Assembly: GCF_038066715.1 (NCBI RefSeq) | Contig: NZ_JBBUKT010000005.1 | Span: forward strand, 1 to 64,000 | DNA from: Luteolibacter sp. Y139 | GTDB taxonomy: Bacteria; Verrucomicrobiota; Verrucomicrobiia; Verrucomicrobiales; Akkermansiaceae | Reading direction: 5' to 3' | Length of the DNA: 64,000 nucleotides | Part shown: piece after piece, positions 1 to 8,136 of the stretch | Layout: the number at the start of each line of letters is the position of its first letter | Numbering within the stretch: the stretch's first letter is position 1 | Position numbers and translations under genes: made by a program | Notes under the pieces: generated by a model | Database searches by the model: none | Seen by the model: the letters and a program-made list of their open reading frames with translations, nothing else | Told to the model about the DNA's origin: nothing

Positions 1-180
1 TCCAAGGCATGGCTTGCTCCTCTCCGGAGGTGTAAACCATGTCCCCGAACACCTGTTAACGATGTACCCGGTCTATACAGGCCCGCGCACCCAGCGGGTG
101 GGCGGTGCGCTGCTTGTGGGAGTGTGCGGCAGTTGGGGACCGCTCCGCACTGTCACCAGTGCGCCTACGGGAAAGGCATT
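1..180. repeat. Gene-free stretch with stem-variable hairpin (family A)
   Basis: No convincing gene is visible. Positions 146-163 form a 7-bp hairpin (CGCACTG, loop TCAC, CAGTGCG) followed by the fixed tail CCTACGG at 164-170. This is family A of the dispersed hairpins in this window; its stem differs from the other copies but stays fully complementary. A tract near 88-110 (GCGCACCCAGCGGG) resembles tails at about 14110 and 46650. Confidence 0.7.
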
Positions 181-1527
181 TTACTGCTGCTTCCAGCCGG
201 TGCGTTTTTCCCATTGGGAGCGCCAGCTTTCGGCTTCGCCCTTGAAGGTGGGGTTGCCGATTTGGTCGAGGGCCCAGCGGGAGGCTTCGGGGTTGTTGTG
301 GGCGTTGAGGGCTTGCTGGGAGTATTCGGCGTAGGCGCGGTCGCGCCATTCGCCGGCGGGGAGGCCGGCCATCCAGTCGCGGGCGGTGTCCATGTTTTCA
401 CGGAGGTAGTGATCGACGCTGCGGTGGAAGAGTTCGGTGGTTTCCTTGCGGACGGGGAGCGTGGTGGCGAAGTCGGCGACTTCCTTGGCGGCGCCATTGG
501 AGGCGAGGGACTGGAGCTGACTGACCGTGGTGCGACTTTCCAGCTTGTCCCATGCTCCGTCCTGAACGAGGAGGCCAGCGAGGGCGAGGGTGTTCGTGTT
601 CTTTCCCGCGCCCGTCACGTCCGGTGTGGTGAAGGCGGCCCACTCGACTTCCCAACGCAGGGCCTGCGGGATGGCGGATAGCTGGGCATTGATCTCGCTG
701 GGATCCTTCGAGGAGAGCATCTGTCCCCATTGGATGGCGCGGAGCTTTGCCATGCGGTCGTTCTGGCCGGCGAGGCTGAGGATGGTCTGCTGGAATTCCT
801 CCGGGCTGAGTGGCGAGGTGACTCCATCGCTGAAGGTGAGCAGGTCTTCCGCGCTGACGACGTCTTCGGGAAGGCGGGAGAGGGTCTCGAAGAGTTTCGT
901 GGCGGTTTCCGAACCGGCTTGAAGGTTCATGCGGCAGGCGTTGATGGCCTTCTCGCGATCGCGCCAGGAGAGCTCGCCCATCTTCGAAGCGAGGAAGATC
1001 GGGTCCTTTTGTCCGACGGCTCTGATCCAGACGAAGCGAAGCATGCCGGTGCCGAGGTCGAATTGGCGGCCGTGGAGCATGTCCCAGGAGTAGGCGGGGT
1101 CCTTGGCGAGGGCCTCGGCGAGTGATTGGAGCAAGGGGCCGGTGGGGTCGTAGTAGTTCCCGTTGTCGCTGTCCCATGCTTCGGCGAGGGCGGCATCGAT
1201 GGCGGCGGCGAGATCGACCTCGGCCCATTGTTTGAGGAGTTCGCGCTGGGTCTGGATGCGTTCGCCGGTGGTGAGCTTGGCGGTGGGGAGGGCCTTCCAG
1301 GCGCGGGCGAATTCGCCGCCTTTCCATGAGGTGGAGGGCTTGAAGCGGCTGGCTTGGCGGGAGGTGCCCTTGTCGCTGTTAGATGCGGTGGTGCCGGTGC
1401 TGTTAGATGCGGTGTTTCCGTCCTGGTTGGATGATTCGTTGCCTTGGCCGGGGCGGGCGAGGAGGAGGGCGATGGCCACCATGGCGAGGTGGGTGGCGAC
1501 GAGAATGATGAGCTTATTTCTTCTCAT
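181..1527 (-). CDS. DPxxA-family membrane-anchored helical protein (second gene of cassette)
   Basis: 448 residues. An N-terminal hydrophobic anchor (about residues 7-26, LIILVATHLAMVAIALLLA) is followed by a Ser/Thr/Asn-rich linker to about residue 65, then an exported helical domain. Recurrent segments include KDPAYSWDM, QKDPIFLASKM, NMDTARDWMAGLP and NNPEASRWALDQI. The start ATG at 1527 lies inside the end of the upstream gene with a 14-nt overlap, so the two are probably co-translated. The N-terminal half aligns with the shorter protein at 20964-21581. Two CTAACAG motifs (1378, 1401) encode Ser-Asn repeats in the linker. The molecular role is unknown; a scaffold or protein-interaction function is only an inference from the helical-repeat character. 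Confidence 0.88.
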   Translation of the reverse strand: MRRNKLIILVATHLAMVAIALLLARPGQGNESSNQDGNTASNSTGTTASNSDKGTSRQASRFKPSTSWKGGEFARAWKALPTAKLTTGERIQTQRELLKQWAEVDLAAAIDAALAEAWDSDNGNYYDPTGPLLQSLAEALAKDPAYSWDMLHGRQFDLGTGMLRFVWIRAVGQKDPIFLASKMGELSWRDREKAINACRMNLQAGSETATKLFETLSRLPEDVVSAEDLLTFSDGVTSPLSPEEFQQTILSLAGQNDRMAKLRAIQWGQMLSSKDPSEINAQLSAIPQALRWEVEWAAFTTPDVTGAGKNTNTLALAGLLVQDGAWDKLESRTTVSQLQSLASNGAAKEVADFATTLPVRKETTELFHRSVDHYLRENMDTARDWMAGLPAGEWRDRAYAEYSQQALNAHNNPEASRWALDQIGNPTFKGEAESWRSQWEKRTGWKQQ

Positions 1528-3067
1528 CGGTCTGCGGAGGGAAGAGTTGTTCGTTGAGCTTGCGGGCTGCGGCGGGGTTTTGTTCGCGGGTGGCCCAGAT
1601 GAGGGAATTCATGGCGGTGTCCTTGTCGATGCCCTCTGGCATCTGCTGGACCCACTCGACGTAGTCATCGCCGTAGCGCTGGAGGAAGCCGCGGGCTTTC
1701 CAGTTCCAGCCCTTGGTGCGGAGGTCTTTTTCAGTCGCGGTGACGGGCTCGGGAAGCGATGAGGTGAAGGTGAGGAAGTCGTCTGGATTGACGTTCACCA
1801 TGCTCTGCCAGGTGGAGTCGAAGAGGACGTTGCGGCGTTCTTCCTCAGGGAGAGCATCGAGGAGTGGGAGGGCTTTCGCGGGGTTTTCCTCGGCGAGGTG
1901 GCGGTAGAGAGAGACGGTGAGGGCTTGCTCGCCATCGGGAGGGATGGCCGGCATGGCGGCGCGGGTGGCGGCGACGACTTCATCGAGGGTGGCGGTGCCG
2001 TGGCGGAATTCGTAGCGCCAGTCACGGCCTTCGGTGAGGACCTTGTTCAGATCGGTGCGGACCAGGTCGTCCAACTGGCCCTGGCGGTCCCCTTTTTCGC
2101 CGTTCCTTTCCTGGAATGCTTCGAGGCGATGTTCGTAGTCCTGAGATCTGTCATCGATGATCCATTGGTTCTTCTCCTGGTTTATGCGCTTGGCGAGTTC
2201 TGGATCGAGTTTTGGCTGCTGGAGGAGCCACGTGGCGGCCTCTTCGCTGCTGCGGGCGAAGCCTAACAGGAGCTCGGCGCGGCTGTTAGGATCCTGCTGG
2301 CCCATGGCCATGCCGTAGATGGACTCGCGTGAATCGAAGCCGGCTTCCTTGCCGACGGCCTGGTAGAAGGATCCGGATCCCCTGCCCGACATGAGCATGT
2401 TGAAGGAGGCGCCTTGCGGGTCGCCCGCCATGGCTGACTCGAGGCTGAGGATGAGGCGGAGTCCGCCGCCGGACTTCATTTCCTTCAGGGCGGCGCTGGC
2501 GATGGTTTCATGGGCGCCTGACTTGAGGAGCCATGGCCAGGACTTGAGGATGCCTTGCTGGGTGGCGACATCGAAGATGGCGGGTTCCCACGGATTGCCG
2601 AGATTTGGGTTCTTCGTGGCGTGTTCGCCGGTGAAGAGGAACTCCAGCACTTTGGCGGGGTCGTTGGATTGGCGGAGCCAGTGGAGGACGCGGACTTGGG
2701 CCTCGGTGAGGCGGCGGATGGAGGCTTCCCAATCGCGCAGGTCCGGCCACGGGTGGGAGGCGAATGCGGCGATGGCTTCCCTGGCGGCGGCTTCGGGATC
2801 GGTGGCGACGGGGAGGGTGGCCTTGAGGGAATCGTAGGGGGAGGTGTAGGTCTTGTGGGCGTTTGCTTCGATGAAGCTGGCGAGGAGGGCGGGGCCATCG
2901 CCGGTGGAGGTGGAGGCGGTGGTGCTGCGGTCGGAGACCTTGGTGGGGTGGCGGGAAGTGGTGTCTTCCGTGGTGCCGGTGTTGGCGTTGCTTCGGGCGA
3001 TGCCGTAGACGAGGCCCAGCACGGCGAGGTGGCTGCCGACGAGGAGGAGATGGCTGGGTTTCATCAT
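1514..3067 (-). CDS. DPxxA-family membrane-anchored helical protein (first gene of cassette)
   Basis: 517 residues. Signal anchor at about residues 5-24 (HLLLVGSHLAVLGLVYGIA), a low-complexity Thr/Ser linker to about 55, then a long helical domain. Visible repeat-like segments are QQDPNSRAELLLGFA, ENPAKALPLLDALP, VNPDDFLTFTSSLP, YVEWVQQMPEGIDKDTAM and QNPAAARKLNEQ. It is clearly related to the protein at 21590-23044, which shares the GDDYxxWVxxxPxG block near the C-terminus. With the overlapping gene at 181-1527 it makes a two-gene cassette repeated at 20964-23044. The start is taken at the first of two consecutive ATGs. No enzymatic motif was recognised. Confidence 0.88.
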   Translation of the reverse strand: MMKPSHLLLVGSHLAVLGLVYGIARSNANTGTTEDTTSRHPTKVSDRSTTASTSTGDGPALLASFIEANAHKTYTSPYDSLKATLPVATDPEAAAREAIAAFASHPWPDLRDWEASIRRLTEAQVRVLHWLRQSNDPAKVLEFLFTGEHATKNPNLGNPWEPAIFDVATQQGILKSWPWLLKSGAHETIASAALKEMKSGGGLRLILSLESAMAGDPQGASFNMLMSGRGSGSFYQAVGKEAGFDSRESIYGMAMGQQDPNSRAELLLGFARSSEEAATWLLQQPKLDPELAKRINQEKNQWIIDDRSQDYEHRLEAFQERNGEKGDRQGQLDDLVRTDLNKVLTEGRDWRYEFRHGTATLDEVVAATRAAMPAIPPDGEQALTVSLYRHLAEENPAKALPLLDALPEEERRNVLFDSTWQSMVNVNPDDFLTFTSSLPEPVTATEKDLRTKGWNWKARGFLQRYGDDYVEWVQQMPEGIDKDTAMNSLIWATREQNPAAARKLNEQLFPPQTDEKK

Positions 3068-3207
3068 GGGGCGCGGGAGTGGGTGACGGTGGCACGCCTA
3101 TGTGAAGATGATGTGAAGTCGGGTGGGTTTGGCAATGTGGGGTTCGCAAAATGATGGCAAAAACGGGAGTGCGGTGCCTCGTCAGGAACGGGTGATGGGC
3201 GAGGCTG

Positions 3208-3600
3208 CTAGAGAGAGGTTGCGCCTGCGGGCGATCGTTTCCGTGCTCTCCAGGAAAGCCAGCCGAGCCATGCTACGAGGAGCAGGAAGAAGACAGCGGC
3301 GTCGTGGATGGTGAGGTGGCTGGAGCCGACCAAAGTTTGGAACCCTTCCCAGTCTTTCCGGTCGCTGGTGTTCGCGCCGCGGACGAATTCCCATCCAGGG
3401 ACGGCTGCAATCTTGGCGGAGGAGCCGCTGACGAGAAGTGTGGCGCTATCCAGACGATTGATCTGCCAGGCGCGGGTGGGGCCGGCGTAGGTCAGGGTGG
3501 TTTCGTGGAAGGCGGTATCGAGCCAGGCACCGGCGATGCCGAGTAGGATGATGAGGCCGAGCCAGAATGACTTGGTGCGGAGCAAGGGAGGCGGGGTCAT
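3208..3600 (-). CDS. Divergent RWKSFW-family two-helix membrane protein
   Basis: 130 residues. The N-terminus reads RTKSFWLGLIILLGIAGAWLD, matching the family in KSFW-LG and the following helix but replacing RW by RT. Then come a loop of about 65 residues, a second helix (DAAVFFLLLVAWLGWLSW) and a basic tail RARKRS. It is the last gene of a five-gene minus-strand string (5304 to 3208); its ATG directly abuts the stop codon of the upstream gene (3601). A two-pass topology with a variable exported loop is inferred; function is unknown. Confidence 0.8.
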   Translation of the reverse strand: MTPPPLLRTKSFWLGLIILLGIAGAWLDTAFHETTLTYAGPTRAWQINRLDSATLLVSGSSAKIAAVPGWEFVRGANTSDRKDWEGFQTLVGSSHLTIHDAAVFFLLLVAWLGWLSWRARKRSPAGATSL

Positions 3601-4071
3601 CTAGTCCGCAAGTGCGCCGCTGTGGGAAATTGTCTCCGGGCCGGGCGGTGGAGTTGTCAGGCGCTTGATGCGCCGCCAGCGCCACGCGAGGAAGACGGAC
3701 CAAGGGGTAAGGAAGAGGAGGATGAGGAACCAGTGGGGGATATAGATTGCGCGGAAGGGAGGTGGAGGGTGGTTGGGGCCCATGGGATCGCCGGAGAAGA
3801 GCGCGGGGAAGGTGGGGTAGTGGCGCTTACTCATCCTGGCGCGGAAGATGTGAAAGCCGGGCGAGAATGTGTCGGGGTCTTTGGCCGGAGCCCAAGTGAC
3901 GAAAACCACGGAGTCGCGTTGGCTGAGGCTGATCCCGCGAGCGCCGGAGGCTTCGGCCCATGAGGCGGAGTCGTAGTAGCGGATGGAGCGCTGCCAGTTC
4001 CATGCGAGGAAGATGAGGACGAGGATGCCGAGCCAGAGGGATTTCCAGCGGTGGAGTGGGCGCGGGGTCAT
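3601..4071 (-). CDS. RWKSFW-family two-helix membrane protein
   Basis: 156 residues from the ATG at 4069-4071. This start is chosen because MTPRPLHRWKSLWLGILVL is the conserved family N-terminus; upstream in-frame codons read out of the neighbouring gene. Helix 1 is at about residues 13-30, a variable loop runs to about 118, helix 2 contains PHWFLILLFLTPWSVFLAW, and the basic tail is RWRRIKRL. ATGA overlap (4068-4071) with the stop of the gene upstream indicates translational coupling. Confidence 0.87.
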   Translation of the reverse strand: MTPRPLHRWKSLWLGILVLIFLAWNWQRSIRYYDSASWAEASGARGISLSQRDSVVFVTWAPAKDPDTFSPGFHIFRARMSKRHYPTFPALFSGDPMGPNHPPPPFRAIYIPHWFLILLFLTPWSVFLAWRWRRIKRLTTPPPGPETISHSGALAD

Positions 4072-4493
4072 GGCTGGAGTGCTGTTAGACGCTTCAGCCT
4101 TCGCCAGCGCCAGACGAGGAGGGCGGACCAAGGGGCGAGGAAGAGGGACGTGAGAAGCCAGTGCGGGAGGCAGATGGCATGGACGGAAGGCGGAAGTTGT
4201 TGGCGAAGGGCACGAATGGAAGAGAGGGAGGGGAACAGTGGCTTGTCGTTGCTTGTGATCGGGGTGCTGGACGGGTGAATGCCGGGCTCGAACCAGACGG
4301 GGGTTTTGGCCGAGACCCAAGTGAAGAAGATCTTGGAGTCGTGTTGGTTGAGGCTGATGCCGCGTTGTCCGGAGGCATCGCCCCATATGACGGCGTCGTA
4401 GTGGTGGATGGATCGATGCCAACTCCATGCGAGGAAGATGAGGACGAGGAGGCCGAGCCAGAGGGATTTCCAGCGATGGAAGGGGCGGATCAT
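4068..4493 (-). CDS. RWKSFW-family two-helix membrane protein
   Basis: 141 residues from the ATG at 4491-4493 (MIRPFHRWKSLWLGLLVL). It is the closest relative of the next gene downstream (3601-4071): both share the loop segments RSIxxYD, GISLxQxDS and GxHxF/S, so these two are recent tandem duplicates whose central loops are already diverging. Helix 2 is PHWLLTSLFLAPWSALLVW, followed by RWRRLKRLT. Both ends overlap neighbours by ATGA. Confidence 0.87.
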   Translation of the reverse strand: MIRPFHRWKSLWLGLLVLIFLAWSWHRSIHHYDAVIWGDASGQRGISLNQHDSKIFFTWVSAKTPVWFEPGIHPSSTPITSNDKPLFPSLSSIRALRQQLPPSVHAICLPHWLLTSLFLAPWSALLVWRWRRLKRLTALQP

Positions 4494-4885
4494 GGCGGGG
4501 GTGCTGTTAGGCGCTTCATGCGCCGCGAGCGGACTATCAGGAAGCTGCTCCATGGCAGTGCGAAGAGCAGGATCAGGAACCAGTGGGCGAGGTGGATGTA
4601 GAATTGGTTCTGCAGGCGAATCACTTCAACCATGGGGGCGAACCAGAGCCTGCCGCTGCCGTCGCCGGGCGGGAAATGCTGCAGTCCCTGGGGAAACGGA
4701 GAGCTCCGGCGGAACCAGGCGATCCTGATCCGGCCGGCATCCTGGAGAAATACCACGGGAGACTTCCGAGTCGGAACAAACGCAGCTCCCTGCCGGGTCG
4801 AGTGCGCCCAGGCCCAAGCGAGGAAGGCGAGCACGAGGAGTCCGAACCAGAAGGATTTCCAGCGGTAGAGCGGGCGCGGGGTCAT
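4490..4885 (-). CDS. RWKSFW-family two-helix membrane protein
   Basis: 131 residues from the ATG at 4883-4885 (MTPRPLYRWKSFWFGLLVLA). Helix 1 continues to WAWAHS; the exported loop (about 28-98) shares no obvious sequence with the two downstream siblings; helix 2 is AHWFLILLFALPWSSFLIV with tail RSRRMKRLT. The ATGA junction at 4490-4493 couples it to the next gene. Conserved ends around an unrelated middle are typical of this family. Confidence 0.87.
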   Translation of the reverse strand: MTPRPLYRWKSFWFGLLVLAFLAWAWAHSTRQGAAFVPTRKSPVVFLQDAGRIRIAWFRRSSPFPQGLQHFPPGDGSGRLWFAPMVEVIRLQNQFYIHLAHWFLILLFALPWSSFLIVRSRRMKRLTAPPP

Positions 4886-5304
4886 GGCGGTGGGGCGGAT
4901 GCCGCCGTCATGAGGCGGAGCTTGCGGCGATGCCAGAGGAAGGAGGAGCCGAGCCAAGCTGCTGCATAGAGCGAGATGAGGAACCAGTGGGCGATCGCAA
5001 GGCTATTGGCACGGAGGGTGAGATAGCGGGGGAATGCCGCTTCCATATCCCTGTCGAACCTGAGCTTGGAGAGGGGCATGTGATCGAAGTCCCACTTGGT
5101 GGAGCCATAAGGGTCGGTTGGGTAGTGGCCGACTTGGATGCGACCCATGAAACTGGAGAACTCGAATTTGTCGGACGGTCGCTGGCATTCGATCAGGGAG
5201 AGGAAGCGGGTGGAATCCCACCAGGCCCAGAAGAGGAAGAGGAGCAGGGGCAGGCCGAGCCAGAAGGAGAGGAGGCGCGTGAAGCCGGGGCGGGTCGCAT
5301 TCAT
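4882..5304 (-). CDS. RWKSFW-like two-helix membrane protein, first of five coupled genes
   Basis: 140 residues from the ATG at 5302-5304 (MNATRPGFTRLLSFWLGLPL). The usual RWKSFW is replaced by RLLSFW, but helix 1 (LLLFLFWAWWDSTRF), helix 2 (AHWFLISLYAAAWLGSSFLW) and the basic tail HRRKLRLM keep the family plan. It is the promoter-proximal gene of the string and is divergent from the plus-strand DPxxA gene at 5486, so promoters for both should lie in 5305-5485. Confidence 0.82.
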   Translation of the reverse strand: MNATRPGFTRLLSFWLGLPLLLFLFWAWWDSTRFLSLIECQRPSDKFEFSSFMGRIQVGHYPTDPYGSTKWDFDHMPLSKLRFDRDMEAAFPRYLTLRANSLAIAHWFLISLYAAAWLGSSFLWHRRKLRLMTAASAPPP

Positions 5305-5485
5305 CGGGCGGTCTGGTTCCTGGCGGCGGGTCGTGTGGAGGGTGGCATGAGACCGGAGGGGATTGGATGATGACTCTAGGATTTCTTCCCGGCGGGTTGG
5401 CAAGCGGGAGATGTGACGAGGTCGGCTGAGGCCGTGCTTCAATGGCATTGACGCGCGGTCTCGGCAGCGGTTGAAGAGGGATGCG

Positions 5486-6724
5486 ATGTGGAGATATCTT
5501 CTGGTCTTCGTGCTGTGTGCGATCGGTGGCGGCTTGCTTGGCCGGACTTCGGGGCCGGCGGCGTCGGGAGACTCGGCGCATTCGCAGGCGGAGGTGGATG
5601 TGGGGAAGGTTTCGCGGCGTGAGGTGGCGGCGAAGTGGAGGAAGGAGGATTTCCAAAGGGCTGCGACGGAAGAGAATGCGGCGATCAAGGCGGGAAGCTA
5701 TGATCGCTACGGGAAGCTGTGGGCGACGTGGACGGATGCGGAGATCCGGGCGGCGCTGGACGCGGGGGTGGTCGATCCGGAGTGCCTGACGCCGAATGGA
5801 AGTGGCGCGGGGGTGATGGACTCGCTGATCAGGGAGCTGCTGAAGCGCGACACGGATGCGGTGGTGGCGTGGTTTGACGGGATCGCCTACCAAGGTGCAA
5901 AGAAGCGGTTCATTTACACGCTTCCCTACGCGTGGCCGGAGGCTCGGGCGGCGGCGGGGCTCGATTTCTTGCGCAGCCACCGTTCGGATTTTCCGGGCGG
6001 CACGAGTTGGGCGATCGTGGCGAAGAACATTCAGGCGTCGGCTGGCCAGGGGCCGGCGGGGGTTGAGGCGATGTTGAAGACGCTCAAGGAGGAGGGGTTC
6101 GGCCTGGACTTTCAGAACGAACTCCATTTTCCGGCGGGGTTCGATTACAGGGGTTTGTTAGAGGGAGAGGTGTGGCAGGGACTGGACAAGGGCGGGGTGC
6201 GCGATTCGATGGTGCGGGCATTCCGCCAGGAGGATCCTGAGCGGGCGTTCGAGTGGCTGTTAGAGAAGCAGGGGGTGGCGGGAATCGGGTTGACCGGGTG
6301 GTATGGTGGTGATTCCGGTCCCGAGCGGATGGCGTGGCTGGGCAAGAAGATCGAAGCGCTGGATGCGGGGCAGCAGGCGGAGTTTTTCAAAGCGATGCAG
6401 GGGGAATGGATGAGGATCCCGGATGCCTTTGTGGCGAGCTTTGCCAAGGAGGTGCGCACGCCGGCGATGCGGGAGCTGCTGCGCACGGCGATGGTGCAGC
6501 AGATCTATGTGGGCAATGCGCGCAGCTCGCTGAACTCGCTGGAAGCGCTGGGGGAGCCGGAGGAGCGGCTGCGGGCGCTGGAGGAGGCGACTCCGGGTGA
6601 GGTCTTTGCCGGGCGGCATCGTCCACTGAGTCCGGAGAATGAGGCTTTCATCCGCAGCAAGCTCGCCTCGTGGAATGCGGATGAGGCGCGCATCCAAGCG
6701 ATCGTGGACCAACTCAAGAAATGA
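5486..6724 (+). CDS. DPxxA-family membrane-anchored helical protein
   Basis: 412 residues from the ATG at 5486, preceded by AGAGGG; a TTG at 5471 is an alternative. Signal anchor MWRYLLVFVLCAIGGGLLG, a short linker, then helical domain segments WATWTDAEIRAALDAG, RDTDAVVAWFDG, QEDPERAFEWLLEKQG and a C-terminal FIRSKLASWNADEARIQAIV. It is a clear paralogue of the protein at 15446-16666, which shares ATWTxxEIRAALD, ALAWFD and the LLRKTLASW C-terminus. It is followed after 6 nt by its cassette partner at 6731. No catalytic motif was seen. Confidence 0.88.
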   Translation: MWRYLLVFVLCAIGGGLLGRTSGPAASGDSAHSQAEVDVGKVSRREVAAKWRKEDFQRAATEENAAIKAGSYDRYGKLWATWTDAEIRAALDAGVVDPECLTPNGSGAGVMDSLIRELLKRDTDAVVAWFDGIAYQGAKKRFIYTLPYAWPEARAAAGLDFLRSHRSDFPGGTSWAIVAKNIQASAGQGPAGVEAMLKTLKEEGFGLDFQNELHFPAGFDYRGLLEGEVWQGLDKGGVRDSMVRAFRQEDPERAFEWLLEKQGVAGIGLTGWYGGDSGPERMAWLGKKIEALDAGQQAEFFKAMQGEWMRIPDAFVASFAKEVRTPAMRELLRTAMVQQIYVGNARSSLNSLEALGEPEERLRALEEATPGEVFAGRHRPLSPENEAFIRSKLASWNADEARIQAIVDQLKK

Positions 6725-6730
6725 AGTGAA

Positions 6731-7999
6731 ATGAAGGCTGCGATTTCATTCACGAGCGTGGCGCTGGCGGGAGTGCTGGCGGGCTATCTGGGGATGCGTG
6801 CGAAGAGTGCCAGCGAGAACGCTCCTGCGCTGCCTGCTGCATCGGCGAAGGTGGCGGACGCGGCGCGGGTCTCGCCGCAAGCAGTTGATCCGGATGCTGG
6901 ACCTGCGAAGCACGACCTGGCCTCGCTGCTGAAGTGGTGCCGGCAGCAGGAGATTTCCGGCTCTCGGGTGGAGCGTGAGATAGAGCGTCTGGACAAGGGC
7001 GAGCTGCGGGCGCTGCTGGTGGACTTGGCGGGGGATGGGCAAGCGGATCCGCAGGTCTCGGCCTCGACGGCAGGAGTAGCGGCGAAGGAGCTTTTCAAGC
7101 GGGAGGGAGCGGCGGCCTTTGACTGGGTGGCGGGACTGGATGAGGGGATCCGCAAGGCGGTGTATCCGCGGATCCTGGAGGCGGCGCTGGTATCGGATCC
7201 GATCGCCTACAAGGACAGGTTCGAAGCATACAAGAAGGAGTATGGCGGGCCGGCGGCGAGTGCCTTCATCTATCCGATGATCGGTGGCGCGACCGAGCGG
7301 GGCGCTGAGGACATGATCAAGCTGCAGGAGGCTTACGGTGATGCCTTGAAGCAATACATGGTGCCGGTGGGCACCTTGCCGGAGGACTTTGACTTCCACC
7401 GCTTTTTCACCGGCCTGCCGGCGTCCTCCAACGACAGCATGCGGAATACTTTCCTGTATTGGGTGGCGAAGGACAGGGAGGCGGCGTGGAGCGGGTTCAA
7501 GGAAGTGACCAAGGGTGGTGCTCCGGGAACGAATTCTTACTTTCCTGCGTTGTTCGATGGGGTGGCCTCGGTAGCGGGGCCGGCGAAGGCGGCGGAGTGG
7601 CTGGCTCCGAAGCTGGCGGAATTGCCCGATGAACAGCGGGCGAGGGCGCTGGGTGCCTTTGGCATGATGGGGCCACTGGAGACCCAGATGGTGACGGCGA
7701 TCATGCCGCTGTTAGAGTCCGATTCCGACCGGATGACGCTGGCGCAGCGGGCAGTGGTGGCCAGTGCGGGTGGATCGAAGGCAGGGGTGGCGGCCTTGAC
7801 GGCACTGGCGTCTGATGAGCAGCGCACGGAGGTACTGCTCAATCATGTGCGGACCTTCGGTTACGAGAAGATGCCGCCTGCGTCGCGGGACCGGTTCAGT
7901 GGCGAGCTCGAGAAGCTGATGGAGAAGGTGAATCTGCCGGAGGCGATGCGGAATCAAGTGACGGGGGAGATCAAGGCGCGCAGTGGGGCAGGTGGGTAG
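6731..7999 (+). CDS. DPxxA-family membrane-anchored helical protein (cassette partner)
   Basis: 422 residues. Signal anchor ISFTSVALAGVLAGYLG, an Ala/Pro linker to about 60, then KHDLASLLKWCRQQE, ELFKREGAAAFDWVAGLD, ATERGAEDMIKLQEAYGDAL and DREAAWSGFKEV. These blocks match the paralogue at 14196-15449 (KHDLNTLIKW, ELFRRDGEAALEWAASID, ATSRGADDLLRLRASYGDLL, DREAAWKSVKE). Cassettes 5486-7999 and 15446/14196 are therefore duplicates with the same gene order relative to transcription. Its C-terminal region around LLNHVRTF also survives as a fragment near 9400. Confidence 0.88.
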   Translation: MKAAISFTSVALAGVLAGYLGMRAKSASENAPALPAASAKVADAARVSPQAVDPDAGPAKHDLASLLKWCRQQEISGSRVEREIERLDKGELRALLVDLAGDGQADPQVSASTAGVAAKELFKREGAAAFDWVAGLDEGIRKAVYPRILEAALVSDPIAYKDRFEAYKKEYGGPAASAFIYPMIGGATERGAEDMIKLQEAYGDALKQYMVPVGTLPEDFDFHRFFTGLPASSNDSMRNTFLYWVAKDREAAWSGFKEVTKGGAPGTNSYFPALFDGVASVAGPAKAAEWLAPKLAELPDEQRARALGAFGMMGPLETQMVTAIMPLLESDSDRMTLAQRAVVASAGGSKAGVAALTALASDEQRTEVLLNHVRTFGYEKMPPASRDRFSGELEKLMEKVNLPEAMRNQVTGEIKARSGAGG

Positions 8000-8136
8000 G
8001 CTGGGATGCGGACAACAGGTCAGCGGATCGGCCCTATCGACTGATTGTCTGCCGAGTGATCATTCGCGAATCGTATGGATCCGTGGTGCAATCTGGTGGC
8101 CCCCGCTCACTGACCCGTTCACGTTATCGCGGTGGG

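Noticed and set aside
3601-4428. Longer protein starting at 4428 upstream of the RWKSFW start
   Set aside because: The first 119 residues are out-of-frame translation of the neighbouring gene; the conserved family start is at 4071.
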